Shown here in pieces: positions 24,542 to 34,612 of a stretch of 64,000 nt of DNA (position 1 is its first letter; each line of letters opens with the position of its first letter). A program made the position numbers and the translations under genes. The stretch comes from a bacterium (lineage in GTDB: Bacteria > Desulfobacterota > Binatia > DP-6): positions 682,001 to 746,000 of the forward strand of contig JAHCID010000002.1 of NCBI GenBank assembly GCA_026129405.1, in the 5' to 3' direction. The notes beneath the pieces were generated by a model, which was not told the origin of the DNA, searched no databases, and saw only the letters and a list, made by a program, of their open reading frames with translations.

Positions 24542-26362
24542 CTACGGCGTCGTGCCGGCCATGCCGTGCGCGATCCGGAGGGCCATCGCCACGATCGTCA
24601 GCGTCGGGTTCCAGCCGCCGCCGGTGGGGAAGATGGCGCCGTCGACGCACCAGAGGTTGTCGACCTCGTGGAAGCGGCCGTCGGGACGGGTGACCGACGC
24701 CGCCGGGTCGGTGCCCATGCGCAGGGTGCCGAGGACGTGGCGCGAGGTCGGCGGGCCGAAGACGGCGTCGCAGGGCGCGGCGAAGACGCGATCGGTGCCG
24801 CTGTTGCGGACGATCTCGCGCATCGTCGGCAGGTAGAACTTGCGCGCCTCGCGCTCGAAGGCGTGGTTCTCGTAGGTGACGCGCGGGACCGGCAGGCCGA
24901 AGACGTCGCGCACGCTCGGGTCGAGCGTGACGGCGTTCTCGCGCCGGGGCGCGTCCTCGCCCTGCATGAGGAGGCCGAAGAGGTGCTGGCCGATGGGCTG
25001 GTCGCGGATGGCGTCCTTCAGCGGCTGGCCGAGCGGCCGGCGCAGATCGAAGGCGTAGACGAAGCCGTCCTCGGTGATCGTGAGCCCCTGCGGGGCGGAG
25101 AACTCGACGACGCCGCCGAGATGGGCACGCGCGCCCGCGTCGGTCTGCACGACGCGGACCTCGGCGCCGCCGGGCTCCACGCCGCGGAAGTCCGAGAGGC
25201 CGCTGGTGACGGCCATGCCGCGGTTGCCGTGCACGCGGCGGGGCAGGAAGCCGTTCACGTTCGTCTGGTAGTGGAACATGAGGTTCTGCCCGAGATGCCC
25301 GCTGCCGTTGCCGAGCGCGCCGCCGGCCGGCGTCGGGGAGAGCAGGCACAGGCGCGCGGACTCGATCGCCGAGGCGGCGAGCACGTAGGCCGACGCGGTG
25401 GCCGTCTGCACGGCGCCGGTCGCGTCGACGTAGACGACGCCGGTCACGCGACCGCCGTCGTTCGCGAGGCGCGTCGCCTGGCAGTTCACGCGCAGCTGGC
25501 AGTTGCCGGAGAGGAGCGCCCGGCGCAGGCCGGTGACCGCGCTCGAGCCCTTGGCGTGGATCGGGCAGCCGAAGCCGCTGCACGGGCCGCACTGGTTGCA
25601 GGGCGGCCGCTGCAGGTCGGGCGCCTCGGGATAGAAGCGCGTGTTGATCGCGGCGGGGTAGCGGTGCGGCGAGAGCGGCCCGCCGAGGAACGTCGTCCGG
25701 CTGCAGCCCTCGCGCAGGACGTGCGCCAGGTACATGTCGAGCCCCGGCGGCATCGGCCAGGGCGTCCGGCGCGGCGGCGCGAACGGGTTCGAGTCGTCGC
25801 CGGAGACGCCGAGCAGGCGCTCGGCCGCGTCGTAGAACGGCTCCAGGTCGTCGTAGCGCAGCGGCCAGTCGACCCAGCTCGCGCTGCCCGCGTCGGCGAA
25901 GAAGCCCGGCACCTCGAGGCTCGGGTGGGCGTCCTTCGCGCGCTGCATCGCGCTCACCATCTCGAAGTCGACGCCGGTGAAGCGCGGCGTCTTCATGTCG
26001 GCGTGCGACCAGGCGCCGCCGACGCACTTCGGCAGCACGTTGACGTCGTCGTGGATGGCGGCGGTGTCGCCGTCGCTGCGGCGGAAGGTGCGCGGCTCGA
26101 GCCCGGGCGACGGCGTGATGAAGTTGCGCACCTGGTACTTGAGCTCGTCGTTGGAGTGCAGCGTCGGGGCGAGCGGGCCCGGCTGGTCGAGCCCGGGGAA
26201 GGGGTTCGGCCCGGCTTCGAGGACGAGCACCGTCTTCCCCGCCGCCGCCAGCACGCCCGCGGCGGTGCCGCCGCCGGCGCCGCTGCCGACGATGCAGACG
26301 TCGAACGCCGCGAGGCCGCGGTTGCCGAGCACGTCGTCGTCGCGGCGCCGGCGTCGCTTCAC
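24542..26362 (-). CDS. GMC-family FAD-dependent oxidoreductase
   Basis: A 606-residue flavoprotein. The N-terminal dinucleotide motif is IVGSGAGGGTAAGVLAAAGKTVLVLEAG. The middle carries a Cys cluster (CNQCGPCSGFGCPIH) seen in cholesterol-oxidase-like or gluconate-dehydrogenase-type members. The C-terminal GMC signature is TGGGWNPTLTIVAMALRIA. It is translationally coupled (GTGA) to the upstream subunit-3 gene, so the pair should form an exported dehydrogenase that passes electrons from an alcohol or sugar to the quinone pool. Exported by hitch-hiking on the Tat signal of its partner, as it has no signal itself. Confidence 0.9.
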   Translation of the reverse strand: MKRRRRRDDDVLGNRGLAAFDVCIVGSGAGGGTAAGVLAAAGKTVLVLEAGPNPFPGLDQPGPLAPTLHSNDELKYQVRNFITPSPGLEPRTFRRSDGDTAAIHDDVNVLPKCVGGAWSHADMKTPRFTGVDFEMVSAMQRAKDAHPSLEVPGFFADAGSASWVDWPLRYDDLEPFYDAAERLLGVSGDDSNPFAPPRRTPWPMPPGLDMYLAHVLREGCSRTTFLGGPLSPHRYPAAINTRFYPEAPDLQRPPCNQCGPCSGFGCPIHAKGSSAVTGLRRALLSGNCQLRVNCQATRLANDGGRVTGVVYVDATGAVQTATASAYVLAASAIESARLCLLSPTPAGGALGNGSGHLGQNLMFHYQTNVNGFLPRRVHGNRGMAVTSGLSDFRGVEPGGAEVRVVQTDAGARAHLGGVVEFSAPQGLTITEDGFVYAFDLRRPLGQPLKDAIRDQPIGQHLFGLLMQGEDAPRRENAVTLDPSVRDVFGLPVPRVTYENHAFEREARKFYLPTMREIVRNSGTDRVFAAPCDAVFGPPTSRHVLGTLRMGTDPAASVTRPDGRFHEVDNLWCVDGAIFPTGGGWNPTLTIVAMALRIAHGMAGTTP

Positions 26363-27369
26363 GAGCAGGCCCGCTCGAGCGCATCGCCGGTCGCGGCGAT
26401 GAACGTCTGGATCGACTCCGCCTCGGCGGAGATCGGCTTCGGCGCCGCGATCTCGTCGGGGTTCGGCGTCGTGAGCGGCTGCTCCGGGCGCTCGGCGTAC
26501 GCGTCCGTCGCCCGCGAGTAGAGCGCGTATCCCAGCGGCTGGCTGTCGCCCTCGACGCCGAGCAGCGCCCAGCCGCGCGTCTTGCGGTTGCCGCCGTACT
26601 CCGGCGCCGCGAAGCAGCCCTCGATCGTGTGCTGCACGACGAGGTCGACGAAACCGCGGCCGCGGCGCGCGTCGACGGGGAAGCGGGTGCGCGCGAGGTC
26701 GCGGATCGCCGCCTGCGTCTCGGCGTCGAGCTTCGCGAACGCGGTGCCGGCCTCGATGCGCGCCAGCGCGTCGAGCTGCGCCAGGCCGTCGCGGTAGACG
26801 TCGCGCAGGCCGCGCAGCGGGCCGCCGCGCTGGGCGTCGAGCGGGGCCACGAGGGCGCGCTCGTCCGCATCGAGGCCGGCGCTGCCGAGCAGCTCCCAGC
26901 GCCAGTGCAGCGCCTGGAGGCGGGTGGGCGGCACGAACGTCGCGAACGCGTTCTTCGGCCGCTTCTTCGCGGGCCGGCCGGTGGCGTAGTCGATGAAGGG
27001 ACGGCGGCCGCTGAAGGGGCCGCCGGCGTAGAGGAGCGGGGTGCGGAAGTCGAGCGCCGTCAGGTAGCGGTCGAGGTAGCGCACGACGCCGAGCGCGCCG
27101 GCGCCGGGATCGGCGTCGGGCGGCAGGATGGTGTCGACGAGCGCGTCGAGGGTGCGTCGCTCGGCCTTGGTGAAGAAGCGGCCGCGCCGGGCGGCCCAGG
27201 CCTGCTCCACCCGCGTCCACGGCGAGGCCGCCACCACCAGCGCCGCGCCCGCAGCGCCCAGGAACTGACGCCGCGTGAGCAGGATGCGGACGGCCTGGGT
27301 CGGAGTCGGCGGCGGGGGAAGCGGGGGCGGGGCGACGCAGCCTAGCGGGGGCAGTCGGAGCCGGCTCAC
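26359..27369 (-). CDS. Gluconate 2-dehydrogenase subunit 3-like, Tat-exported partner of the GMC oxidoreductase
   Basis: A 336-residue protein with a twin-arginine signal (TRRQFLGAAGAALVVAAS, residues about 32-49) and the subunit-3 helical domain (FFTKAERRTLDALVDTILP, RGFVDLVVQHTIEGCFAAPEYGGN). The GTG start at 27369 places the Tat motif rather deep but is supported by a TTGACG-N18-TACCCG promoter whose -10 box ends 7 nt upstream. It is coupled to the GMC gene by a 4-nt overlap. Known pairs of this type are membrane-associated sugar or sterol dehydrogenases. Confidence 0.87.
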   Translation of the reverse strand: MSRLRLPPLGCVAPPPLPPPPTPTQAVRILLTRRQFLGAAGAALVVAASPWTRVEQAWAARRGRFFTKAERRTLDALVDTILPPDADPGAGALGVVRYLDRYLTALDFRTPLLYAGGPFSGRRPFIDYATGRPAKKRPKNAFATFVPPTRLQALHWRWELLGSAGLDADERALVAPLDAQRGGPLRGLRDVYRDGLAQLDALARIEAGTAFAKLDAETQAAIRDLARTRFPVDARRGRGFVDLVVQHTIEGCFAAPEYGGNRKTRGWALLGVEGDSQPLGYALYSRATDAYAERPEQPLTTPNPDEIAAPKPISAEAESIQTFIAATGDALERACS

Positions 27370-27376
27370 CTCGCGT

Positions 27377-27406
27377 CGGGTAGTCGATGTGCCGCCGCGG
27401 CGTCAA
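27377..27406 (-). promoter_or_regulatory. Promoter of the subunit-3/GMC operon
   Basis: On the minus strand TTGACG (27406-27401) and TACCCG (27382-27377) are 18 nt apart, and the -10 box ends 7 nt before the GTG at 27369. This predicts a leaderless mRNA and fixes the start codon. Confidence 0.55.
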
Positions 27407-27423
27407 TCGCTGGCGGACATCCA

Positions 27424-27885
27424 TCAGCGCCGGCGCGCGCGGCGTGGTGCGCGCGCCGGGCCGATCGCGTCGAGCATCGCGCCGACCTCGGCGATCGCCG
27501 CCTCGAGGCGGCGCAGCTCGGCGTCGAGCCCGCGGGCGGCGTCGGCGCGGAGCCGCATGCGCTCGCGCGCCCTGCGCCGGGTGAAGTCCCAGGCCGGATC
27601 GGCCTCGAGCGCGGCGAGGCGGCGCGCGACGCCGTCGGCGGCGCGCGCCAGGCCGCGCAGACGCGCGTACCGCTCGCCGAGCGACGTGGGGAGGACGGGC
27701 GGCGTGCCGCCGTCGCCCGCGGCGTCGAGCCAGGTGGCGAGCGCGAGCAGTCGGTCGGCGTCGCCCGCGGCGTACGCCGTCTGCGCCTCGCTCCACAGCG
27801 CCTTCAGGCGGGTGGGGTCGGGGCCGCGCAGCGCGTGCGGCGAGTCGGGATGCAGCCGACGCGCGATGGCGCGGAACAGCGTCAC
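27424..27885 (-). CDS. J-domain-like protein (DnaJ N-terminal helix region) with coiled-coil tail
   Basis: A 153-residue protein starting at GTG 27885 with TLFRAIARRLHPDSP, which carries the His-Pro-Asp tripeptide that activates Hsp70 ATPase, followed by LKALWSEAQTAYAAGDADRLLALA. The rest is a helical Ala/Arg-rich coiled coil. It overlaps the preceding gene by GTGA. In related genomes the two regions may be one protein. Confidence 0.65.
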   Translation of the reverse strand: MTLFRAIARRLHPDSPHALRGPDPTRLKALWSEAQTAYAAGDADRLLALATWLDAAGDGGTPPVLPTSLGERYARLRGLARAADGVARRLAALEADPAWDFTRRRARERMRLRADAARGLDAELRRLEAAIAEVGAMLDAIGPARAPRRARRR

Positions 27886-28325
27886 CGGGCGCGCGCGTCC
27901 GGTGCCGCGGCGCGCCGGTGCGTCCGCGGCCCGCCGCCGCGGCGTGGCGCTCGGCCCGGCTTGCGCAGGGTCTTCGCGTGGCGCGCGTCGACGACGTCGG
28001 GGTCCATGCGGTCGCGCCGCGGCGGCGCCGATTCGGGATGGAGGATCGCGTGCAGGGCCTCGCGCGGTGCGAAGCCGTCGCGCTCGATGAGCGTCTGCAC
28101 GCGGAACGCGGTGGCCTGCCGGGCGCGCAGCTCGTCGCGGCGCGCGTCGAGCGCGCTCAGGGTCGGGCCGAGCTCGAGCCGCAGCCAGCGCGCGTACGCC
28201 GGCCGCTCGACGTCCTCGAAGGCGCGCAGCCGGGCTTCGAGCCCGGCCAGGCGCTCCTGCTCGCCGCGCTCCGCCGCGCGCAGGCGGGCGAGCAGGGCAG
28301 GGAGGTCTACGGGAACGGGCAGCAT
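27882..28325 (-). CDS. Coiled-coil protein, upstream partner of the J-domain protein
   Basis: A 147-residue protein with an N-terminal coiled coil (LPALLARLRAAERGEQERLAG) and a conserved-looking middle (TLIERDGFAPREALHAILHPESAPP). It has a basic C-terminus and no recognised domain. The GTGA junction with the J-domain gene implies a shared complex, or a single gene split by a frameshift. It could be a regulator of Hsp70 access; that is inference from the neighbour only. Confidence 0.55.
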   Translation of the reverse strand: MLPVPVDLPALLARLRAAERGEQERLAGLEARLRAFEDVERPAYARWLRLELGPTLSALDARRDELRARQATAFRVQTLIERDGFAPREALHAILHPESAPPRRDRMDPDVVDARHAKTLRKPGRAPRRGGGPRTHRRAAAPDARAR

Positions 28326-28504
28326 CGGCGGCGCCGTCCCGCTCCATAGCCGCTGCCGCCCGCCGCGACGAGCGCGTCGGTGCGGCGCGCGCTCGCGCTT
28401 CGCGGCCGACGCCGGGACGGTGCCCGGCTCGAGCGGTGCACGAGGTGCCGCCGCCGCGCCCCTCGCGGACCGGGCCTGGTCGCGCCCGCGGCGGCGGCTT
28501 TGGG

Positions 28505-28534
28505 CTGCACCCGGGCGGGGAATTGCGATAGCGT
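28505..28534 (+). promoter_or_regulatory. Candidate promoter of the GH5 gene
   Basis: CTGCAC (28505-28510) and TAGCGT (28529-28534) are 18 nt apart; the -10 box ends 6 nt before the ATG at 28541. Confidence 0.45.
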
Positions 28535-28540
28535 CCGCGC

Positions 28541-29971
28541 ATGCCGTCCGCCCTCGTCGCTGGTCTCGTCGCCGGTTTCGTCGCCCTGGCCTCCGTCGCC
28601 GCCGCGGCCGACTGCCCGGCCGACGCCTACGCGCTCTGGTCCGCCGGCATCCTGCGCGGCGCCAACGTCTTCCAGGGTCGCAACCCGGGCGGCGCCACCA
28701 ACGGCATCGGCGACGGCGACTTCGCCCAGTCCGACTTCGACGACCTGGCCGCCGCCGGCGCCAACTACGTGCAGCTCTCGCACGCCGGTCTGTTCGCCGA
28801 GGCGCCGCCGTACGCGCTCGACGCCGCCGCCCAGGCGAACCTCGACCGCGTCGTCGCGATGGCAGGCGCGGCCAACCTCTATGCCGTCATCGCCTTCCGC
28901 TCCGGGCCCGGCCGCAACGAGAACGCGATCAGCAACCGCGAGGCCGGCGTGAAGGAGAGCATCTGGACGGATCCGGCGGCGCAGGCCGCGTGGGTCGACA
29001 TGCTGCGCCACACCGCCGAGCGCTACGGGGCGAACCCGACCGTCATCGGCTACTCCATCATGGTCGAGCCCAACGCCTACGCGCGCCGCGGCTACGTCGA
29101 CCCGCCGCAGTTCTACGCCCAGTACGGCAACACGCTCGAGGACGTGAACGGCCTCTACACCGCGGCCATCGCCGCCATCCGCCAGGTCGATCCGGAGACG
29201 CCGATCCTGCTCGAGCCGGAGGGCTACGGGAACGTCACCTGGCTGCCGTACGTCCGCCCGCAGGCCGACGCGCACGTCGTCTACACGGCCCACGACTACA
29301 CGCCGTTCGACTACACCCACCAGCAGGTCGGCGGCGCCACCTACCCGGGCACGTACGACGTGGACGGGGCGGCGACGCTCGTCGGCGCCGCCTTCCTCGG
29401 CACCTATCTCCAGACGCTCCAGACGTACGTCGACACGCACGGCGTGCCGGTGGCGCTCACCGAGTTCGGCGTGCACCGCAACGCCCCGAACGCGGCGCAG
29501 TACCTCGCCGATCGCATCGCCGTCCAGGACCTGCTCGGCAGCTGGGCGGTGTGGGTCTGGCAGCCGGCGGGCTTCATCGACCCGTTCAACATGCACGAGC
29601 CGTCGCCCGTGCTTGAGGTGCTGAAGACCGCGTGGAGCGCCAACTGCCGGCGCGCCGCCGGGGGCGGTGGGGACGGGGGCGGCACCGGCGTCGCCGTCGT
29701 GAGCGGGCGGGCGCGCAAGCTGCGGCCGAACGGCAAGACGGGCAAGGCGCTGCCGAAGGTCACCGTCACGGTCGGGACGGCGACCGTGACGACGCGGCGG
29801 AAGAAGCCGCGCGGCGCGTTCGAGCTCGAGGTCGCCTCGGGCACGCAGCGCATCACGGCGACGCGCGGGCGGCGCGGCTGCCGCATCGGCTCGGCCGACG
29901 GGCCTACGACGCTCGACGTGACCCTGGCGCCCGACGAGCGCCGGCCGCTCGACGTGTTCTGCGGCCGGTAG
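28541..29971 (+). CDS. Secreted glycoside hydrolase family 5-like enzyme with a C-terminal beta domain
   Basis: A 476-residue exported enzyme. Signal peptide residues 1-23. The TIM barrel (about 30-365) has the acid/base Glu176 in YSIMVEPNAY (usual form NEP) and the nucleophile Glu308 in ALTEFGVH, plus YTAHDYTPF on strand 6, as in GH5 cellulases and mannanases. The acid/base motif reads VEP rather than NEP, so the usual Asn is replaced. A Gly-rich linker (372-382) leads to a 95-residue carboxypeptidase-regulatory-like beta domain with Lys/Arg-rich strands. Likely acts on a beta-1,4-glycan outside the cell. The gene has its own leaderless-type promoter. Confidence 0.85.
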   Translation: MPSALVAGLVAGFVALASVAAAADCPADAYALWSAGILRGANVFQGRNPGGATNGIGDGDFAQSDFDDLAAAGANYVQLSHAGLFAEAPPYALDAAAQANLDRVVAMAGAANLYAVIAFRSGPGRNENAISNREAGVKESIWTDPAAQAAWVDMLRHTAERYGANPTVIGYSIMVEPNAYARRGYVDPPQFYAQYGNTLEDVNGLYTAAIAAIRQVDPETPILLEPEGYGNVTWLPYVRPQADAHVVYTAHDYTPFDYTHQQVGGATYPGTYDVDGAATLVGAAFLGTYLQTLQTYVDTHGVPVALTEFGVHRNAPNAAQYLADRIAVQDLLGSWAVWVWQPAGFIDPFNMHEPSPVLEVLKTAWSANCRRAAGGGGDGGGTGVAVVSGRARKLRPNGKTGKALPKVTVTVGTATVTTRRKKPRGAFELEVASGTQRITATRGRRGCRIGSADGPTTLDVTLAPDERRPLDVFCGR

Positions 29972-29980
29972 CGGCGGACA

Positions 29981-31399
29981 CTAGATGGCGATCGCCTTGC
30001 CGCCGCCCGCGGCCGACGGGCCGAGGTCGTGCGCGGGCAGCGAGAAGCGGAACGTCGCGCCCGCACCGGGTCGTGCGGTGGCCGACAGCTGCCCGCCGTG
30101 GCACTCCACGATCGAGCGGCTGATGGCGAGGCCGAGGCCCAGGCCCTGCGGCTTCGTGGTGAAGAACGGCGTGAAGATGCGCTGCTCGACGTCCGCGCCG
30201 AAGCCGTGGCCGGTGTCGCGCACCGTGACCTCGACGCCGCCGTCGCGCGCGGCCGTGGCGACGACCACCTCGCGCAGGCCGCCGCTCGTCGCGGCGGCCT
30301 GCATGCCGTTCAGCACGAGGTTCAGCATCACCTGCTCGATCTGCGTCGCGTCGGCCTGGATCGGCGGCAGCACGGCCGCGCGCTCGAGCCGCACGACGAC
30401 GCCGTGCACGCGTGCCTGCGGCCCGATGAGGCGTAGGGCGTCGGCGGCGAGCGCGTTGACGTCGACGCCGTCGCTCACGGCGGTCTCGCGTTGCACGAGG
30501 TTGCGCAGGCCGCGGATGACGTCGCCGGCGCGGAGCCCCTCGCGCGCGATCTCCTCGAAGGCGGTGCGCAGCACGTGCGGGTCGACGGGACCCGCGCGCA
30601 GGCGCTGGAGGCCGCCCTGGGCATAGTTGGTGATGACGCAGAGCGGTTGGTTGATCTCGTGGGCCAGCGCCGCGGCCATCTCCCCCACGGTGTGCAGGCG
30701 CAGCGCGTGCGCCAGCTCGGCCTGGTGATGGTGCAGGGCCGCGTGCGCCTCCTCGAGCGCGCGCGTGCGCTCGGCGACGCGTTGCTCGAGGCGCGCTGCG
30801 AGCCGGCGCACGGTGGCCTCGGCCCGCCGCCGCTCGAGCAGCTCGCGGCGCAGCTGCACGCGGTAGCGCGTCACCTCGTTGGCCGCCGCGAGCGAGAGCA
30901 GGAACGCGATGACGACTGCGGCCGCCGGATCGCGGCTCACCGAGGCGAGCGTGCCGTCGTGCAGCAGCACCGCGGTGCCGAGGACGGCCGCCGCGACCGA
31001 GACGGTGACCGCCTGCGCGGCCACGCCCCACGGAACGATCGCGCCCGTCGTCAGTGCGGCGCCGACGAACAGCAGGGTCGTCGTCTGGTAGTCGCCGCCG
31101 TGGCTGACGACGCGGTCGGTGCCGGTCAGCAGATAGCCGACGGTGACGACGAGGATCGAGAGCCCCCAGGCGCGCCGCCGTGCCCACGGACGCCCCATCA
31201 GCACGAAGGCGAGGACGGCACAGGAGATGCCGAACAGCTTGAAGAGGAACGTCGGCAGCAGCGCCGCCCGCCACGCCAGCAGATCGAGCGCGGAGAACGT
31301 GCTCGCCCCCGCGATCGACATCACGAGCACGAGCCGGGTGCGGCGGACCAGCAGCCCCCGGCTGAGGAGGCTCGTGCGTTCGGGGCGATCGCGGGACAT
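29981..31399 (-). CDS. Orphan sensor histidine kinase
   Basis: A 472-residue inner-membrane kinase. About six transmembrane helices at residues 22-175 and no large periplasmic loop suggest sensing within the membrane. A coiled coil (190-230) leads to the HisKA domain with phospho-acceptor His247 (ALAHEINQPL), then an HATPase domain with N box (QVMLNLVLNGMQAA), G1 (DTGHGF), F (IFTPFFTTK) and G2 (GLGLAISRSIVE). This resembles the FixL/DctB class. No response regulator is adjacent, so its partner lies elsewhere. Convergent with the GH5 gene, 9 nt between stops. Confidence 0.92.
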   Translation of the reverse strand: MSRDRPERTSLLSRGLLVRRTRLVLVMSIAGASTFSALDLLAWRAALLPTFLFKLFGISCAVLAFVLMGRPWARRRAWGLSILVVTVGYLLTGTDRVVSHGGDYQTTTLLFVGAALTTGAIVPWGVAAQAVTVSVAAAVLGTAVLLHDGTLASVSRDPAAAVVIAFLLSLAAANEVTRYRVQLRRELLERRRAEATVRRLAARLEQRVAERTRALEEAHAALHHHQAELAHALRLHTVGEMAAALAHEINQPLCVITNYAQGGLQRLRAGPVDPHVLRTAFEEIAREGLRAGDVIRGLRNLVQRETAVSDGVDVNALAADALRLIGPQARVHGVVVRLERAAVLPPIQADATQIEQVMLNLVLNGMQAAATSGGLREVVVATAARDGGVEVTVRDTGHGFGADVEQRIFTPFFTTKPQGLGLGLAISRSIVECHGGQLSATARPGAGATFRFSLPAHDLGPSAAGGGKAIAI

Positions 31400-31573
31400 C
31401 GGCGCGCTCCGGGCGACCCGCTACCACGTCCCCTCCCGGGATTTGAAGCGCCGGATGGGGGGGCTCACAGGTCCGCACGGGGGCGGCGGGGCGGCGCTCG
31501 CCACGTCGGTCGCGATTCCCGGCCAAGGCCGCGAAACGACGTCGGATCGGCGCGCCGTTACGGAGGAATCTTC

Positions 31574-31602
31574 TTGACCGGCCCGGCCCGCGACGGTAGC
31601 GC
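31574..31602 (+). promoter_or_regulatory. Candidate promoter upstream of the beta-helix gene
   Basis: TTGACC (31574-31579) and TAGCGC (31597-31602) are 17 nt apart. An in-frame ATG at 31611 lies 8 nt past the -10 box, so a leaderless start there is possible, although ATG 31689 gives a better signal peptide. Confidence 0.45.
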
Positions 31603-31688
31603 CATGACCCATGGACGATCGTCGCCGCGTCGCAAAACGGGCGGCGTGGCGGCCCGACGCGGCCCGGCGATCGTGGAGACCCGACCCG

Positions 31689-33584
31689 ATGCGACGACCT
31701 TCGACCCTGGCTCTTCTCTCGTGCACCGCCGCGCTCGCGGCGCTCGCGCCGCGGCCCGCTGCCGCCGTCGATCCCGGCTCACAGCTCGTCACCTGCGATC
31801 GCGCCAATCAGGTCGTCACGCTGACGGCGACGTCGCACCTCGACCCGTCGTGCACCTGGACCCGCGGCGTCGAGATCGTGGCGTCCAACGTCACGCTCGA
31901 CTGCCAGGGCGCGCACATCGCGGCGCCGGACCGGCGCTACGGGGTCTACATCCACGCGCCGGTCGACACGCCGCTCACCGACATCACCGTGCGCAACTGT
32001 CACGTCGAGGGCTTCCTCAACAACTATCACATCGAGCGCGAAGGCTTCCGCGAGCTCGCCGCGGGCGTCGAGTACGAGAACGGCTTCTCGAACATCACCA
32101 TCGAGGACGGGACGAGCAAGAACTCGCGCGGCGTCGGCATCTTCGTGAACGGCTACGTCGAGGGCGTCACGCTGCGGAACCTCCGCGTCGAGGGCGCCAG
32201 CAGCAGCGGCATCTACCTCGAGGCGGGCTCGAAGAACGGCGTCGTCGAGAACAACCTCATCATCGACAACGGCTACGGCGAGAACGGCCCGGCGGGCGGC
32301 GTCCGCACCCTCGCCGGGATCGACTTCTGGTACTGGGGCACCGGGCGCGAGGGGCTGTCGATCGACGGCTCGCGCTTCAACGTCGTGCGCAACAACGTCT
32401 TCCAGACGAACACCGCGGGCGGCATCTACCTCTACAAGAACTGCGGCGAGTACTGGAGCTCGCGGCCGCAGCGCTGGTACCACCGCCGCTACGGCGCCGA
32501 CGGCAACGTCATCGAGAACAACACCTTCGTCGGCGAGGACAACGGCATCTGGGTCGGCTCGCGCATGAGCGAGAACATCTTCCCGATGGAGTGCAGCGAT
32601 CCGCAGTACGCCCCCGGCTACGCGCTCGACTATGCCGACGACAACGTCATCCGGAACAACCGGTTCGAGGACGTGACCTTCGGCATCCGTGTCGAGGACG
32701 ACGGCACCGAGATCACCGGCAACACCTTCACCAGCAGCGATCCCATCGACGAGGCGATCGTGGTCGGCACCCAGCACCGCACGCTCCACCTGGGGCAGCC
32801 GGTCGCCGGCACGGTCATCGCGGACAACGTCGCGAACATCACCGGCAGCCCGAATCCCTATCGCTTCATCTGGGGCCACACGAACACCACGTTCGCGAAC
32901 AACGAGAGCCTCGGGAAGGTCGTGAGCCTGTGCGAGGGCGTGCAGCCGCCGCGCGGGCCGTTCGTGATGACGGTCGACGTGATCCTGCTGCCGAACCCGC
33001 CCCCGGTCGAGATCAAGGAGCTGCCGCCGCCGGGGTTGCTGCCGCCCTGTCGGACGAGCTGCGAGACCGGCTCCGCGCTGGCCAGGGCGAACCTCGTCCT
33101 GAAGAAGCTCGATACGCCGGCGGCGGACGACGGGCTCATCTTCAAGGGCGACGTCGTGGTGCCGCATCCCTTCACGCCGGCGCTCGATCCGGCGACCTCG
33201 GGGGCGGTCGTCGTGATCGCCGACTCGACCGGGGTGCGCGCCCTCGACGCCACCATCCCGGGCGGCGCGTACGATCCCGTGACGAAGGTGGGCTGGAAGG
33301 CCGCGAAGAACGGCCTCGCCTGGAAGTACACCGCGAAGGTGCCGCCGGTCGGCGGCATCACGGTGCTGTCGATCAAGGATCTCTCGAAGAAGACGCCCGG
33401 CCTCGTGCAGATCAAGGTGACCGGCAAGAACGGCGCATACGCGGTGAACACCGCGAACCTGCCGCTCACCGGCGTCGTGATCCTCGACCCGCCCACCGGG
33501 GCGACGGGCCAGTGCGGCACGGCGTCGTTCGACGCGCCCCTGCAGGGCTGCCGGACCGACGGCAAGACGGTGAAGTGCAAGTGA
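31689..33584 (+). CDS. Secreted right-handed parallel beta-helix protein with a KTVKCK C-terminal domain
   Basis: A 631-residue exported protein. Signal peptide residues 1-26 (LLSCTAALAALAPRPAAA). Residues about 60-400 form stacked beta-helix rungs (NVTLDCQGAHI, GIYLEAGSKNGVVENNLIIDN, NVIENNTFVGEDNGIWVGS), the fold of pectate-lyase-like carbohydrate-binding or lyase proteins; no catalytic residues can be named. A Pro-rich linker and CRTSCETG lead into a 165-residue beta-rich domain (467-631) that is shared with the polyester hydrolase at 61045 and ends in the same KTVKCK. ATG 31611 would add 26 residues. Function unknown; the C-terminal domain may serve in export or surface attachment. Confidence 0.8.
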   Translation: MRRPSTLALLSCTAALAALAPRPAAAVDPGSQLVTCDRANQVVTLTATSHLDPSCTWTRGVEIVASNVTLDCQGAHIAAPDRRYGVYIHAPVDTPLTDITVRNCHVEGFLNNYHIEREGFRELAAGVEYENGFSNITIEDGTSKNSRGVGIFVNGYVEGVTLRNLRVEGASSSGIYLEAGSKNGVVENNLIIDNGYGENGPAGGVRTLAGIDFWYWGTGREGLSIDGSRFNVVRNNVFQTNTAGGIYLYKNCGEYWSSRPQRWYHRRYGADGNVIENNTFVGEDNGIWVGSRMSENIFPMECSDPQYAPGYALDYADDNVIRNNRFEDVTFGIRVEDDGTEITGNTFTSSDPIDEAIVVGTQHRTLHLGQPVAGTVIADNVANITGSPNPYRFIWGHTNTTFANNESLGKVVSLCEGVQPPRGPFVMTVDVILLPNPPPVEIKELPPPGLLPPCRTSCETGSALARANLVLKKLDTPAADDGLIFKGDVVVPHPFTPALDPATSGAVVVIADSTGVRALDATIPGGAYDPVTKVGWKAAKNGLAWKYTAKVPPVGGITVLSIKDLSKKTPGLVQIKVTGKNGAYAVNTANLPLTGVVILDPPTGATGQCGTASFDAPLQGCRTDGKTVKCK

Positions 33585-33625
33585 CGCCCCTGCGTCCGTA
33601 GCGTGAGGTCCGGCGCCGGCATCCA

Positions 33626-34611
<986 letters not shown>

Positions 34612-34612
<1 letters not shown>

